From Zwartia hollandica (lineage in GTDB: Bacteria; Pseudomonadota; Gammaproteobacteria; Burkholderiales; Burkholderiaceae_B): 64,000 bases of DNA. The notes under the pieces were generated by a model. The model saw only the letters and a program-made list of their open reading frames with translations, was not told the DNA's origin and did not search any database. The stretch is from assembly GCF_019923725.1 (NCBI RefSeq), contig NZ_JAHXRI010000006.1:625696-689695 (forward strand). Direction: 5' to 3'. Below, one piece after another: positions 17,426 through 25,853 of this stretch. Each line of letters opens with the position of its first letter. Position 1 is the stretch's first letter. A program made the translations under genes and the position numbers.

Positions 17426-18175
17426 TCATTTTGGAGTGTGCTTGCGAAGAAAAGTGCGCGCGTGTTCGACTGCGATCGGTACGTGATCCTTGGGGTCCTT
17501 CCAAGGGTAGATGCTGACCTCTGAATTAGGGGCCAGGTCCGCAACTTCCATTGCGACTGAATAGGGGTGAGGATCTGAATCGTCTGGCATCACGAGTATC
17601 GGGGTTTTGCAATTCTTAACAAAATCTCGCGACACAGTGAAAACAAAATCTGGATTCGCGCGATACATCTTTGTTAAAAACGCATCAACCATCTCCATGT
17701 TGAGCTCAGGACGTCCCGCCACAAGCTTGGGCCCCCAATTCGCCATGTTGTTGCTGTGGAACCAGTCAGGAATCGACGCACGGAATCCGCTGGGCTGCGC
17801 GTGCACCGCAGCGACGATACGGTTTGGTGCTCGCTTGAGCATGTTCCAGATGAAGGGCGCGCCAATACAAAAACCCATCACTAAAAATTTATCAATTCCG
17901 AGGTGGTCCATTAGACCTAAGTGATCGTCGGTGTAAGCGTCCCACGGCCGGTCAATTTCTAGTGGGCCCGTGGATTGTCCTGTGTTGGCGTTGCGGCAGT
18001 CCAGCGTAATACAGCGATACTCGTTTTTAAACTCTTCCATCGCATCGAAAGGCGAGGTTGTTGTGAAGAACTTGATGGTTGAGTTTAATCCGCCACCGGG
18101 GAGAATCAGAAGGGGAAATCCCGAGCCGCGCTCTTCATAGTGAATGCGGACGTTACCTTTGGTGTAGAACGGCAT
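17426..18175 (-). CDS. alpha/beta-fold hydrolase
   Basis: A 249-residue cytoplasmic hydrolase. ILPGGGLNS at residues 24-32 is the oxyanion loop, and the nucleophile-elbow position reads GFCIGAPFI, so the usual Ser is replaced by Cys (G-F-C-I-G). That is seen in dienelactone-hydrolase-like and some Cys-nucleophile members. A Lys-Asp-His segment near residue 231 (PKDHVPIAVEHA) supplies a candidate catalytic His. Start ATG is preceded by GGAGTC. It sits between two Bug genes and probably opens a lactone, ester or amide in the same catabolic unit. Confidence 0.85.
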   Translation of the reverse strand: MPFYTKGNVRIHYEERGSGFPLLILPGGGLNSTIKFFTTTSPFDAMEEFKNEYRCITLDCRNANTGQSTGPLEIDRPWDAYTDDHLGLMDHLGIDKFLVMGFCIGAPFIWNMLKRAPNRIVAAVHAQPSGFRASIPDWFHSNNMANWGPKLVAGRPELNMEMVDAFLTKMYRANPDFVFTVSRDFVKNCKTPILVMPDDSDPHPYSVAMEVADLAPNSEVSIYPWKDPKDHVPIAVEHARTFLRKHTPK

Positions 18176-18232
18176 GATAAGTTGACTCCGATGATGGCGA
18201 ATATTTTTTGTATGGTGCGATGTCGTGTTGTC

Positions 18233-19225
18233 TTATTTTAGCGAGGCACCCGATACACGAATGATTTCAGACCATCGCGTGGACTCGGCCGCAATGAAAG
18301 TCTGAAACTCTTTTGGGCTATTCGAGACTGGCACCAAGCCCAGTCCGCTAAAGCGTGCTTGAACTTCATCTGAGCGTAGGGCTTTGATCAGCGCGGTATT
18401 TAATTTGTTGACAATGGCCTCGGGTGTGCCTGCTGCGACTACCACGCCGTACCAGTTGTTAATGTCATAATTTTTGACGCCAGCCTCGCTGATGGTTGGT
18501 ACATTAGGAAAGAGCGGGTAGCGTTGCTTAGCCAAAATCGCGAGCGGCCGAATGCGACCGGACTGTATATGCCCAATGCTTGCTGGAATCGTCATGAATT
18601 GCAGTTGCGTGCGTCCAGCCACCAAATCTGCCAACGCTGGAGCCCCACCTTTGTAAGGAACGTGGGTGAGTTGTGCACCTGTGCGCATTTTAAAAAGCTC
18701 TCCCGCAAGATGGTCTGCTCCACCATTCCCCGAGGAACCAAAAAATAGGACCGTTGGATTAGCCTTGGCGTAGGCCACCAACTCATCGACGGTCGTGACC
18801 GGTATGGAAGGGTGCACGCCTAAGATCTGAGGTGCTTGTGCAAGCAAGGTGACTGGTGCGAAATCTTGTTGTGGCTTAAAGGGAAGGGAGTCGTACAGCG
18901 ATGGATTAATAGCCATAGGGCCGGTGTACGCCAGCAGCATCGTATAGCCATCCGGTGTGGACTTTGCAACATAGTCTGTTCCGATATTGCCGCCTGCACC
19001 TGCTTTGTTCTCAACAATCACTGGTTGCCCGAGAATTGCGGTCAGCTCTTTAGAGACAAGTCGCGCAGTTGTATCCGTGGCACCGCCTGCAGCGTAAGGA
19101 ACAATGAATTTAATGGGTTTGTTCGGGAAGGCATCGGACGCGTGCGCAAGGTTAAATGAGGCGATGACTGCCGTGACGACTCCTGTTGCAAACATCGTCA
19201 GTAAGTGATTAGAAAATGTCTTCAT
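18233..19225 (-). CDS. Bug/TctC-family substrate-binding protein
   Basis: A 330-residue receptor. Signal peptide of about 29 residues (to ASDA), then KPIKFIVPYAAGGATDTTAR, the ligand-binding loop with AAGG in place of PPGG. FFGSSGNGGADHLAGE and HVPYKGGAPALAD complete the family pattern. GAGGAC ribosome binding site ahead of ATG. It is located between the RidA gene (upstream, 21 bp) and the hydrolase (57 bp downstream) on the same strand. Confidence 0.94.
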   Translation of the reverse strand: MKTFSNHLLTMFATGVVTAVIASFNLAHASDAFPNKPIKFIVPYAAGGATDTTARLVSKELTAILGQPVIVENKAGAGGNIGTDYVAKSTPDGYTMLLAYTGPMAINPSLYDSLPFKPQQDFAPVTLLAQAPQILGVHPSIPVTTVDELVAYAKANPTVLFFGSSGNGGADHLAGELFKMRTGAQLTHVPYKGGAPALADLVAGRTQLQFMTIPASIGHIQSGRIRPLAILAKQRYPLFPNVPTISEAGVKNYDINNWYGVVVAAGTPEAIVNKLNTALIKALRSDEVQARFSGLGLVPVSNSPKEFQTFIAAESTRWSEIIRVSGASLK

Positions 19226-19246
19226 GGTTGTCCTCTTCTTTGATGT

Positions 19247-19621
19247 TTAGTTTTTCTTTTCGGCGACCAACTGAATCTCAATTAGGAAGCCATAGTGCAA
19301 TTCTGGCACGGGAACAACTGCACGAGCGGGCTTATGGTCTCCCATGATCTCAGCATAGATTGCATTGAACTCTGGCCAGCGTTCTACACCCACCAAATAG
19401 GTGGTGCACTGAACCACATCACTCAACGTACACCCAGCCGCATTCAGAATATTGCTGCACTGCGCAAAGCTTGCGCGGACTTGCCGCTCAAAGGAGTCTG
19501 TCTCGCCTTCAGGAGGTTTGCCCGGCAGGACGCCTGAGACGAATACGAGTCCTGCGGCCTCTACCGCCTGGCTGTAGTGACCCGCAGGAGCCGGGACTTT
19601 TGGAGATTGAATGAGTTTCAT
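19247..19621 (-). CDS. RidA family protein (enamine/imine deaminase)
   Basis: A 124-residue member of the YjgF/YER057c/UK114 family. It has the ligand-binding Arg within ARAVVPVPELHYG near residues 99-111 and the trimer-core motif VFVSGVLPG near 27-35. RidA hydrolyses reactive 2-aminoacrylate-type enamines. This one begins a catabolic operon with two Bug receptors and a hydrolase, so it more likely belongs to the aminoacrylate-peracid-reductase or 2-aminomuconate-deaminase-like branch than to housekeeping RidA. That assignment is inference from context. Confidence 0.9.
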   Translation of the reverse strand: MKLIQSPKVPAPAGHYSQAVEAAGLVFVSGVLPGKPPEGETDSFERQVRASFAQCSNILNAAGCTLSDVVQCTTYLVGVERWPEFNAIYAEIMGDHKPARAVVPVPELHYGFLIEIQLVAEKKN

Positions 19622-19727
19622 AGAAAGCGGTTGTTCCGTGTGAGATTTATCGCATAATCTGAATCAATAGCATGGCTCACTTGTAGCAGAGTTTTTTGTC
19701 CAAACCAAGAGCTTGATAGGAAACGGA

Positions 19728-20804
19728 ATGACTATTTCCAACAGTCGTATGTTTCGCAGTTTGTTTTGTATGCCGACGTTTGCGCTTGGAGCCGACACGC
19801 TAAGCGGCCACGCGTATCCAGAGCAACAGCAGGGCGTATGGATCGCTAAGAATTTTCAGTTTCACACGGGTGAAGTATTCCCGGAGCTCAAACTCGGCTA
19901 CACCACGCTTGGCAGACCGACAGGGATGCCGGTGCTGGTTCTGCATGGTACGGCGGGCACTGGCACTGGCATGATCACGAACAAGGATTTTTCCGGTGAA
20001 TTGTTTGGTCCCGGACAGCCACTAGATGCAAACAAGTACTTCATCATTCTGCCTGATGCGATTGGCATGGGAAGGTCGAGTAAGCCTTCAGACGGGTTGC
20101 GCGCCAAATTTCCTAAGTACAACTATGACGACATGGTGTCTGCGCAGTATCGACTAGTTACGGAGGGGCTTGGCGTAAAGCATTTACATCTGCTCATCGG
20201 AAACTCCATGGGCGGTATGCACGCCTGGCTTTGGGGAATCAAGTATCCAGATTTTATGGATACATTAGTGCCCATGGCGGCAACACCGTCTGCAATGTCT
20301 GGTCGTAACTGGATGATGCGTAGACTGATTATCGACATGATCCGTCGTGATCCGGAATGGATGGATGGCAACTACACCATACAGCCTAAGAGCCTGCAGT
20401 TCGCAACGGTATTCTTTAATGTGGGCACGAGCGGTGGTGACCAAGGTTTATATCGCTTGGCCCCCACTAGTGAGCGGGCCGACGAAGTACTAGATAAGCG
20501 GCTGACTGCTGACTTCAAAGCAGATGCGAACGACAATCTGTATCAGTGGGAATCGTCTCGCGATTATGATCCAGCACCGCATGTCGAGAAAATTAAGGCA
20601 CGCGTACTAGCGATTAACTCGGAAGATGATGAACGTAACCCGCCATCGCTCGGGCTCATGGATAGAATCCTAGCCCGCATTCCGGATGCGAAACTTTATC
20701 TCATCCCCGCAAGCCCCCAAACCTCGGGGCATGGGACAACTGCACAGGCAAAGTGGTGGAAGGCTCAGGTCGCAGCGTTACTTAAGGATGCACCGACGAA
20801 GTAG
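19728..20804 (+). CDS. secreted alpha/beta hydrolase, homoserine O-acetyltransferase-like fold
   Basis: A 358-residue protein. ATG at 19728 is taken because AGGAAACGG lies just upstream. The N-terminus resembles a short signal peptide (FRSLFCMPTFALGA) with fewer hydrophobic residues than usual, possibly a slightly deleted leader. The catalytic triad is visible: Ser in IGNSMGGMHAW, Asp in INSEDDERNPP, and His in SGHGTT. The overall layout is that of MetX-like acyltransferase/hydrolases, but the export signal argues for a periplasmic esterase rather than methionine biosynthesis. It is followed by a PhzF-like gene. Confidence 0.85.
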   Translation: MTISNSRMFRSLFCMPTFALGADTLSGHAYPEQQQGVWIAKNFQFHTGEVFPELKLGYTTLGRPTGMPVLVLHGTAGTGTGMITNKDFSGELFGPGQPLDANKYFIILPDAIGMGRSSKPSDGLRAKFPKYNYDDMVSAQYRLVTEGLGVKHLHLLIGNSMGGMHAWLWGIKYPDFMDTLVPMAATPSAMSGRNWMMRRLIIDMIRRDPEWMDGNYTIQPKSLQFATVFFNVGTSGGDQGLYRLAPTSERADEVLDKRLTADFKADANDNLYQWESSRDYDPAPHVEKIKARVLAINSEDDERNPPSLGLMDRILARIPDAKLYLIPASPQTSGHGTTAQAKWWKAQVAALLKDAPTK

Positions 20805-20878
20805 TCGACACTACATGGCAAGAATTGGGCTCATGGAAAGTAGCAAAAGCAGCGCCGTGACATTAGAGGAGAATGGCA

Positions 20879-21721
20879 ATGAAGGTGCGTAGATTTGTAC
20901 AGTGTGATGTGTTTAGTCCTGTTCCTACCCAGGGAAATGGTCTGGCGGTCGTTGTTGATGCTGATGGACTGAGCGATAAGCAGATGCAAAAATTTGCAGC
21001 CTGGACCAATCTTGCAGAGACCACATTTTTGCTGCCTCCCTCCGACCCAACAGCAGACTACCGAGTTAGAATTTTTTCGCCTGCGCGTGAAATGTTATTT
21101 GCAGGCCACCCAACACTTGGTTCCTGTGCAACATGGTTGCACAGTGGTGGTGTGCCGAAGACAGCAGGTCTTGTGCGTCAAGAGTGTGGCGTGGGCATTG
21201 TTGATGTCGACGTCTCGCATCCAGGTATCCTCGCGTTTGCTGCACCACCCACAACGATTAAGGAAATGTCAGCAGACAAGCGCAAGGCAATCATGGCAGC
21301 TTTAACGATTCCAGCCTCTGCCATTCGACATACTGCCGAACTATGTAATGGCCCTACCTGGCAATTCTTTGAGCTCACAACAGCTGAGCAAGTGCTGGCA
21401 CTTGATGCGTCAAAAGTGAGGTGGCCAGAATTTTTGGGGATAGGATTTATCGCGCCACATCCACCCGGGAGTGAGTGTGATTACGAGGTGCGCATGTTGG
21501 CGCCTTCGAGTGGGATGAGCGAGGATCCCATCACAGGATCACTCAACGCGGCGATCGCAAAGTGGATGCAGTCGCAAGGGCGTTTGACATCGCCGTATCT
21601 TGCTGCGCAAGGCACATCGATTGGGCGTGTTGGTCGTGTGACGGTCCGCCCCGATGCCAGCGGTACTGCGTGGATAGGTGGACAGGTCCATATCCTGATC
21701 GATGGCCAACTGACTCTTTAA
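20879..21721 (+). CDS. PhzF family phenazine biosynthesis-like epimerase/isomerase
   Basis: A 280-residue cytoplasmic protein with the diaminopimelate-epimerase fold. ATG at 20879 is preferred over 20873 because GAGGAG at 20865-20870 is then 8 bp away. The conserved acid Glu47 lies in TNLAETTFLLPP, and FAGHPTLGS carries the family GHP motif. SGMSEDPITGSLNAAIA near 200-220 is the C-terminal PhzF signature. Most such proteins are isomerases of unknown substrate; no phenazine genes are nearby. It is downstream of the secreted hydrolase, probably in the same transcript. Confidence 0.9.
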   Translation: MKVRRFVQCDVFSPVPTQGNGLAVVVDADGLSDKQMQKFAAWTNLAETTFLLPPSDPTADYRVRIFSPAREMLFAGHPTLGSCATWLHSGGVPKTAGLVRQECGVGIVDVDVSHPGILAFAAPPTTIKEMSADKRKAIMAALTIPASAIRHTAELCNGPTWQFFELTTAEQVLALDASKVRWPEFLGIGFIAPHPPGSECDYEVRMLAPSSGMSEDPITGSLNAAIAKWMQSQGRLTSPYLAAQGTSIGRVGRVTVRPDASGTAWIGGQVHILIDGQLTL

Positions 21722-21790
21722 TTTGTAATGATCTATACCGAGGTTTCGTGAAATGCAAGCGGAGGACTTAACCCCAAGCCTAAGCAATAA

Positions 21791-21825
21791 CAAAAATGGC
21801 TCGACAAATAAGTTGTCGAGCCATT
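21791..21825 (-). terminator. rho-independent terminator for the Tat-Bug gene
   Basis: A perfect 13-bp inverted repeat AATGGCTCGACAA / TTGTCGAGCCATT with a 5-nt loop. Read on the minus strand it is followed by a T run (ATTTTTGTT) and lies 17 bp past the Bug stop. On the plus side there is no T run, but the hairpin may also stop the convergent PhzF transcript. Confidence 0.85.
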
Positions 21826-21841
21826 GAGGTAGCGCATTAAT

Positions 21842-22882
21842 TTAAATCTTAATATTGTTCTTCTTGATTACCTCAGTAAACTGAGTGCGGATAGACGCTA
21901 AGTATTTAATCGTCTCAGCTTGTGAGCGGAAATCAATATCAACCGAAATACGGCTAAATACTTCAACCATATTTGGATCTTGCATCACCTGTCGTACCGC
22001 TTTGCTTAATGTTTCAACAAGCTCTGGTGGCAATTTACCGGGGGCGACTAAGCCAATCCATGCGCCCAAGTTGAAGCCCGGAATATTAGCGACTGTCGCG
22101 AGTGGTGGAATACCAGGAGCTACTGGAGTTCCTTTTTCGAGAGACACACCAAGCGCCTTTAAGCGACCATTGCGGACAAAAGGCATGGTTGCAGCAGCAG
22201 TCTCAATGCAGTATGAGACGCGACCAGCTATGACATCAGTCAGCGCAGGCGACGAGCCCTTGTAAGGAACATGAATCGCTTTAATGCCAACAGCAGCATT
22301 GAACGCCTCTGCAACTAAATGAGCAGTCGCGCCCGTGCCTGATGACGAGAATGAGTACTTGTCTGGATTTGCCTTCAGAAGTTTGATGAATTCAGCGGCC
22401 GTGTTCGCGGGGAAGTTCGGCTCAGTCACTAGGATGTAGGACGAAAGTCCACACATCCCAATAGGCGTTAAGTCTTTGACTGGGTCGTAGGGCACTTGCT
22501 GAAGTAGTGGGCTAATTGAAATCGGACCGGCCGAACCAGCTAAGAGTGTGTAGCCATCCGGAGCAGCTTTCGCAACGTAGTCCGTACCAATCACGCCGCC
22601 TGCGCCAGCTTTGTTATCCGGCACGACGTTTTGACCAAGCACTTGGGATAGGCCTTGGGCCAGTGCACGACCTACGAGGTCTGTCGCTTGTCCTGGGGGC
22701 CATGGAATGACAAGCTTGATTGGCTTATTCGGGTACTTGGCCTGAGCAAAGCCGACTGAAGGTAATGACAGTCCGCCAGCCAAGGCGAAACCAGTCGCAC
22801 CTAAGATCGAGCGGCGGGTGGTATTTGGCGAGGCATCTACCGCGTTGGTTGAGTCGTTAGCCGGTAATTTTTTGTTAGTCAT
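21842..22882 (-). CDS. Bug/TctC-family substrate-binding protein with Tat signal
   Basis: A 346-residue receptor. Unlike the others it has a long N-region and a twin-arginine motif, TRRSILGATGFALAGG at residues 22-37, so export is probably by the Tat route. YPNKPIKLVIPWPPGQATD (residues 50-68) is the ligand loop, with PPGQ instead of PPGG. YSFSSSGTGATAHLVAE and HVPYKGSSPALTD follow. GGAG ribosome binding site. It is the last gene of the long minus-strand AcnX cluster and has its own strong terminator. Confidence 0.94.
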   Translation of the reverse strand: MTNKKLPANDSTNAVDASPNTTRRSILGATGFALAGGLSLPSVGFAQAKYPNKPIKLVIPWPPGQATDLVGRALAQGLSQVLGQNVVPDNKAGAGGVIGTDYVAKAAPDGYTLLAGSAGPISISPLLQQVPYDPVKDLTPIGMCGLSSYILVTEPNFPANTAAEFIKLLKANPDKYSFSSSGTGATAHLVAEAFNAAVGIKAIHVPYKGSSPALTDVIAGRVSYCIETAAATMPFVRNGRLKALGVSLEKGTPVAPGIPPLATVANIPGFNLGAWIGLVAPGKLPPELVETLSKAVRQVMQDPNMVEVFSRISVDIDFRSQAETIKYLASIRTQFTEVIKKNNIKI

Positions 22883-23032
22883 GGAGTCTCCGATTTTCTT
22901 TAGATACTGAAATCAATGATGCAACGCCGATCAAAATCAACTTGAGTGGACTGTAAGCGCCACAATCGATACGCCATGATATTCGAGAACAGATAAAAAT
23001 CGGGGGACGCCATCAAATATTTTGCTCCTGCA

Positions 23033-23048
23033 TTAGGGTTCACCCTAA
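23033..23048. promoter_or_regulatory. 16-bp palindrome upstream of the Tat-Bug gene, possible operator
   Basis: The perfect dyad TTAGGGT-TC-ACCCTAA lies in the 213-bp gap between the YdcZ-family gene and the Bug gene. The position suggests a regulator site for the Bug gene. No promoter could be fixed beside it and no regulator gene is nearby. Confidence 0.3.
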
Positions 23049-23095
23049 ATGCTGTCTGTCTATATAACTCTGGGTAAATAGTCGACTGGCCTGAG

Positions 23096-23563
23096 CTAAC
23101 GTGAGTTTGATGTACTGTCGGATATTTGTGTAACGATGATTCCAGCAATCAACAGGCCGATACCGACCAGTCGGGTCATGCTCACTGGTCGCACCATAGC
23201 ACCAAGTAAACCAAAATGATCAATCACGACTGAAATGATAATCTGGGCTGACACAGCACAAACAATAAAATTCGCTAGGCCAATCCGCGGTGCTAGCAAG
23301 GTCGCGCTAATGACATAAAAACCAACAATGAACCCGCCGAGATACTCGATCGGTTTAGCATTTGCCAGGTCTGTCGCTTGCGGTAGAGATTTGGTTAGGA
23401 CGAGCGCAACAGTCAAGCAGAATAAAAAACCAACTCCAAACAGGATGACAGAGGCGTGTAGCGCCTCTCCCATTGACTTGCCAAGTCGTCCATTCAGGAT
23501 TGCCATCACTGGGATAAAGGCGCCTGCAAGTGCGGCCCAGATTAATAAGCGTACGGGAGTCAT
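23096..23563 (-). CDS. YdcZ/DMT-family small membrane transporter
   Basis: A 155-residue inner-membrane protein with five hydrophobic helices, matching the DUF606/DMT_YdcZ family. The N-terminal segment IPVMAILNGRLGKSMGEALHAS and central GGFIVGFYVISATLLAPRIG are characteristic. These proteins are presumed metabolite exporters of the drug/metabolite superfamily and often occur as pairs; here it is single. It lies 60 bp downstream of the ModA-like binding protein gene on the same strand. Confidence 0.85.
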   Translation of the reverse strand: MTPVRLLIWAALAGAFIPVMAILNGRLGKSMGEALHASVILFGVGFLFCLTVALVLTKSLPQATDLANAKPIEYLGGFIVGFYVISATLLAPRIGLANFIVCAVSAQIIISVVIDHFGLLGAMVRPVSMTRLVGIGLLIAGIIVTQISDSTSNSR

Positions 23564-23623
23564 AGGGTCGGGCCTTTGGTGCGGTTCTGCTAGTGTGTAA
23601 GAGCTCGGTGATCGCCAGTCTTA

Positions 23624-24388
23624 CTATCGCGAAGTAACAGGTAGAAGACCTTCTTGCGCAAAGATACCGGCAGCGCGCGAGGAAGTGAGAAGTTTCACGA
23701 ACCCGTCGACCCCAGCGTCACCGGTTGTCTTATACCAAAGAACATATTGACTAACTAGTTCAAACTCTTTGGGAAAAGGACCAACCAGAGTTGTTCGATC
23801 CGCCTGGACCACTTCACTCATTTGGGTGATCCCGATATCCACGGTTTTGCTTTGAATCAGTCGCATGGTTTCGATGCCATCGCGAGCAACCATAGCCTTT
23901 GCCATGACCTCTTGTTCAATTCCTAACTCCCGGATCACCTTGACAAAGTGAAGGCCAACAGTCGCACCTCGAGCGGGGTCAGAAAAAGCAATTTTTTTTG
24001 CACTCAGGAGAGCCGCCTTCAGATCGGCACCATTGCGTACGACCGGCTTGACGGCTTGAGAGGAGGCGATGCCTGCTGCAGTATCCACCAGATGAATTGC
24101 TTGACCATTGGTGAGTAGACTCGAAGCGATTGCTTTGTCGATGCGAGGTTTAGTCGTAATTAGGAAGCTTGCATTAGGATCAGCAAGAAACTTTTTTTCT
24201 GCGGCACCGGCAGTATCAAAGTCATTCACAATTGAGTGACCAGACTCTCTTTGATACGTTTGACTCAGAGCAATTAAAGGTATCTTGATGCCAGCAGCAG
24301 CATACAGGCGGTACTCAGCGGCAATGGTGGGCTTGATACAGCACAAAAAGAAAGCGACCGCCGAAACAAAGAGTCTGAGGTTTCTCAT
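23624..24388 (-). CDS. ModA-like periplasmic substrate-binding protein
   Basis: A 254-residue exported protein. ATG at 24388, with AAGGAA upstream, gives a signal peptide of about 22 residues ending TIAA. The mature part matches extracellular solute-binding proteins of the molybdate type (SBP_bac_11): AAAGIKIPLIALSQTYQRE at the start and IGITQMSEVVQADRTTLVGP near the hinge. No ModB/ModC genes are near. In Burkholderiales many such orphan ModA-like proteins occur beside catabolic genes, so binding an organic acid is as likely as binding molybdate. Confidence 0.8.
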   Translation of the reverse strand: MRNLRLFVSAVAFFLCCIKPTIAAEYRLYAAAGIKIPLIALSQTYQRESGHSIVNDFDTAGAAEKKFLADPNASFLITTKPRIDKAIASSLLTNGQAIHLVDTAAGIASSQAVKPVVRNGADLKAALLSAKKIAFSDPARGATVGLHFVKVIRELGIEQEVMAKAMVARDGIETMRLIQSKTVDIGITQMSEVVQADRTTLVGPFPKEFELVSQYVLWYKTTGDAGVDGFVKLLTSSRAAGIFAQEGLLPVTSR

Positions 24389-24500
24389 GCTAGAGCATTC
24401 CTTTATAAAACCGTGGCGACAGATGTCTTTCGTTATGAGGAACAACTTAATAAAATTTTTACGTACTAACGCGAAATGTATCACGCGATGTGCGACAGAC

Positions 24501-24896
24501 CTAGCGCCAAATTTCGCTGATTTCAATCAGGTTTTGATCCGGATCGCGTACGTAAATAGAGTTGATCTTTGAGGTTGCACCGGTGCGCATGCCTGGTCCT
24601 TCGATAATCGGCCAGTTAACCGTCTGTAAATGCTCAATCACCTCTTTGAGCGGGCGGTCTGCAATAAAACAAAGATCGAGTGACCCTGGTGTCGGCAGAT
24701 CTGCCTTGGGCTCGAACTCTTTACCTTTGATGTGTAGGTTGATTTTTTGATTCCCAAACTTGAAGGCTTTGCGTTCGACCGGCGGGGTCCCGCCGATAAA
24801 GGACTCAAGTCGCATTCCGAGAACCCGTGTATAGAAGTCTATGCAGGCGGATTCATGGCCTGTGGTTAAAACGAGATGGTCTAGATGATCAATCAT
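24501..24896 (-). CDS. VOC family protein (glyoxalase/bleomycin-resistance-like)
   Basis: A 131-residue single-domain vicinal-oxygen-chelate protein built of two beta-alpha-beta-beta-beta units. It begins IDHLDHLVLTT, with metal-ligand-position His, and ends YVRDPDQNLIEISEIW, the usual closing strand with the metal-binding Glu. The length and sequence resemble the YaeR/virulence-associated VOC group. Its start overlaps the stop of the ketopantoate-reductase-like gene by 4 bp, so the two are translationally coupled. The reaction is unknown, possibly isomerisation or lyase action on the pathway intermediate. Confidence 0.9.
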   Translation of the reverse strand: MIDHLDHLVLTTGHESACIDFYTRVLGMRLESFIGGTPPVERKAFKFGNQKINLHIKGKEFEPKADLPTPGSLDLCFIADRPLKEVIEHLQTVNWPIIEGPGMRTGATSKINSIYVRDPDQNLIEISEIWR

Positions 24897-25843
24897 GATG
24901 TCAAAAAATTTTTGCGCTCAAGCATTTTGACTAAAGCATGTATCGCTTGATTCGCTGGGGTTGGAATATTGTGCTCGATTCCCTTACGGACAATGAGTCC
25001 GTTCAGATAATCAATTTCACTCTGTTTGCTGCGCATTAAGTCCTGTGCGGTCGAAGATTTTTGACGCGGCATTGTGATGGGGATTTGTGCGTTAACTTCC
25101 ATGGCTTCTTCAGCCGAAATATCAACGCCTTCCTTTTTAGCTATCAGCAAAAACTCCGCTGTTAAGGCATCGATTAGTTTTTTAACTTCTGCTGTCTCGA
25201 CCATCTGTCCGTAGTCGATCGCACCGATGGCTGATATTCCGTTGTAGGCGCAGTTCACCAAAAACTTGGTCCACAAAGCGCGTTTGACATCGGGCGAGAC
25301 TGCGCAGGGAACGCTTGACGCACTAAATAGTGCTGCAATCGTGTTGAGGGTATCCGCCCAGTCACTTGGGGCACCGGCCGCACCGATGGCTAGTTCTCCG
25401 CGACCAACATGTTCGACATGACCATCACCCGCCATGCGCGTGGCGACATAGACGACAGAGGGAAAAGTCGGATTTGAAATGGTCGCCCGAATGCGTTCGT
25501 AGTTGTCGACGCCATTTTGCAGACTCAGAATAACGGCATCTTTTTTAATGTGAGGCGCGATGAGTCTGATTGCATCTTCAGTATCGCTGGACTTCACGCA
25601 ACATAAAATCAGGTCAGCGCCACTGATCTCTGAGACATCGGTTGTTGCGTTCAAGCGCACATGTTCTTTGAAACTTAGGCAGTCCAGATACAGACCATTT
25701 TTATTAATCGCTGCGACGTGGTTTGCTCGCGCAATGAGTGTGACCGCATTGCCGGCACGAGCGAGCATTCCCCCAAAATAGCAACCAACGGCGCCAGCGC
25801 CTAAAACTGCAATAGTTGGGTTATCGCGAAGTATGTTGACCAT
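24893..25843 (-). CDS. ketopantoate reductase PanE/ApbA-family protein
   Basis: A 316-residue NADPH-dependent 2-oxo acid reductase. The start at 25843 is chosen because the Rossmann motif IAVLGAGAVGCYFGG then begins at about residue 11; the longer upstream frame overlaps the decarboxylase gene. CCVKSSDT is the conserved lysine block (catalytic Lys in CVKS), and KFLVNCAYNGISAI carries the second catalytic Lys and substrate Asn. It may be true 2-dehydropantoate 2-reductase, but its place in a catabolic operon suggests reduction of another 2-oxo-4-hydroxy acid. Confidence 0.88.
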   Translation of the reverse strand: MVNILRDNPTIAVLGAGAVGCYFGGMLARAGNAVTLIARANHVAAINKNGLYLDCLSFKEHVRLNATTDVSEISGADLILCCVKSSDTEDAIRLIAPHIKKDAVILSLQNGVDNYERIRATISNPTFPSVVYVATRMAGDGHVEHVGRGELAIGAAGAPSDWADTLNTIAALFSASSVPCAVSPDVKRALWTKFLVNCAYNGISAIGAIDYGQMVETAEVKKLIDALTAEFLLIAKKEGVDISAEEAMEVNAQIPITMPRQKSSTAQDLMRSKQSEIDYLNGLIVRKGIEHNIPTPANQAIHALVKMLERKNFLTS

Positions 25844-25853
25844 ACCGTTAGAA

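Noticed and set aside
20879-21721. Phenazine biosynthesis locus
   Set aside because: The PhzF-like protein is the only member; no phzA-E or G genes are present.
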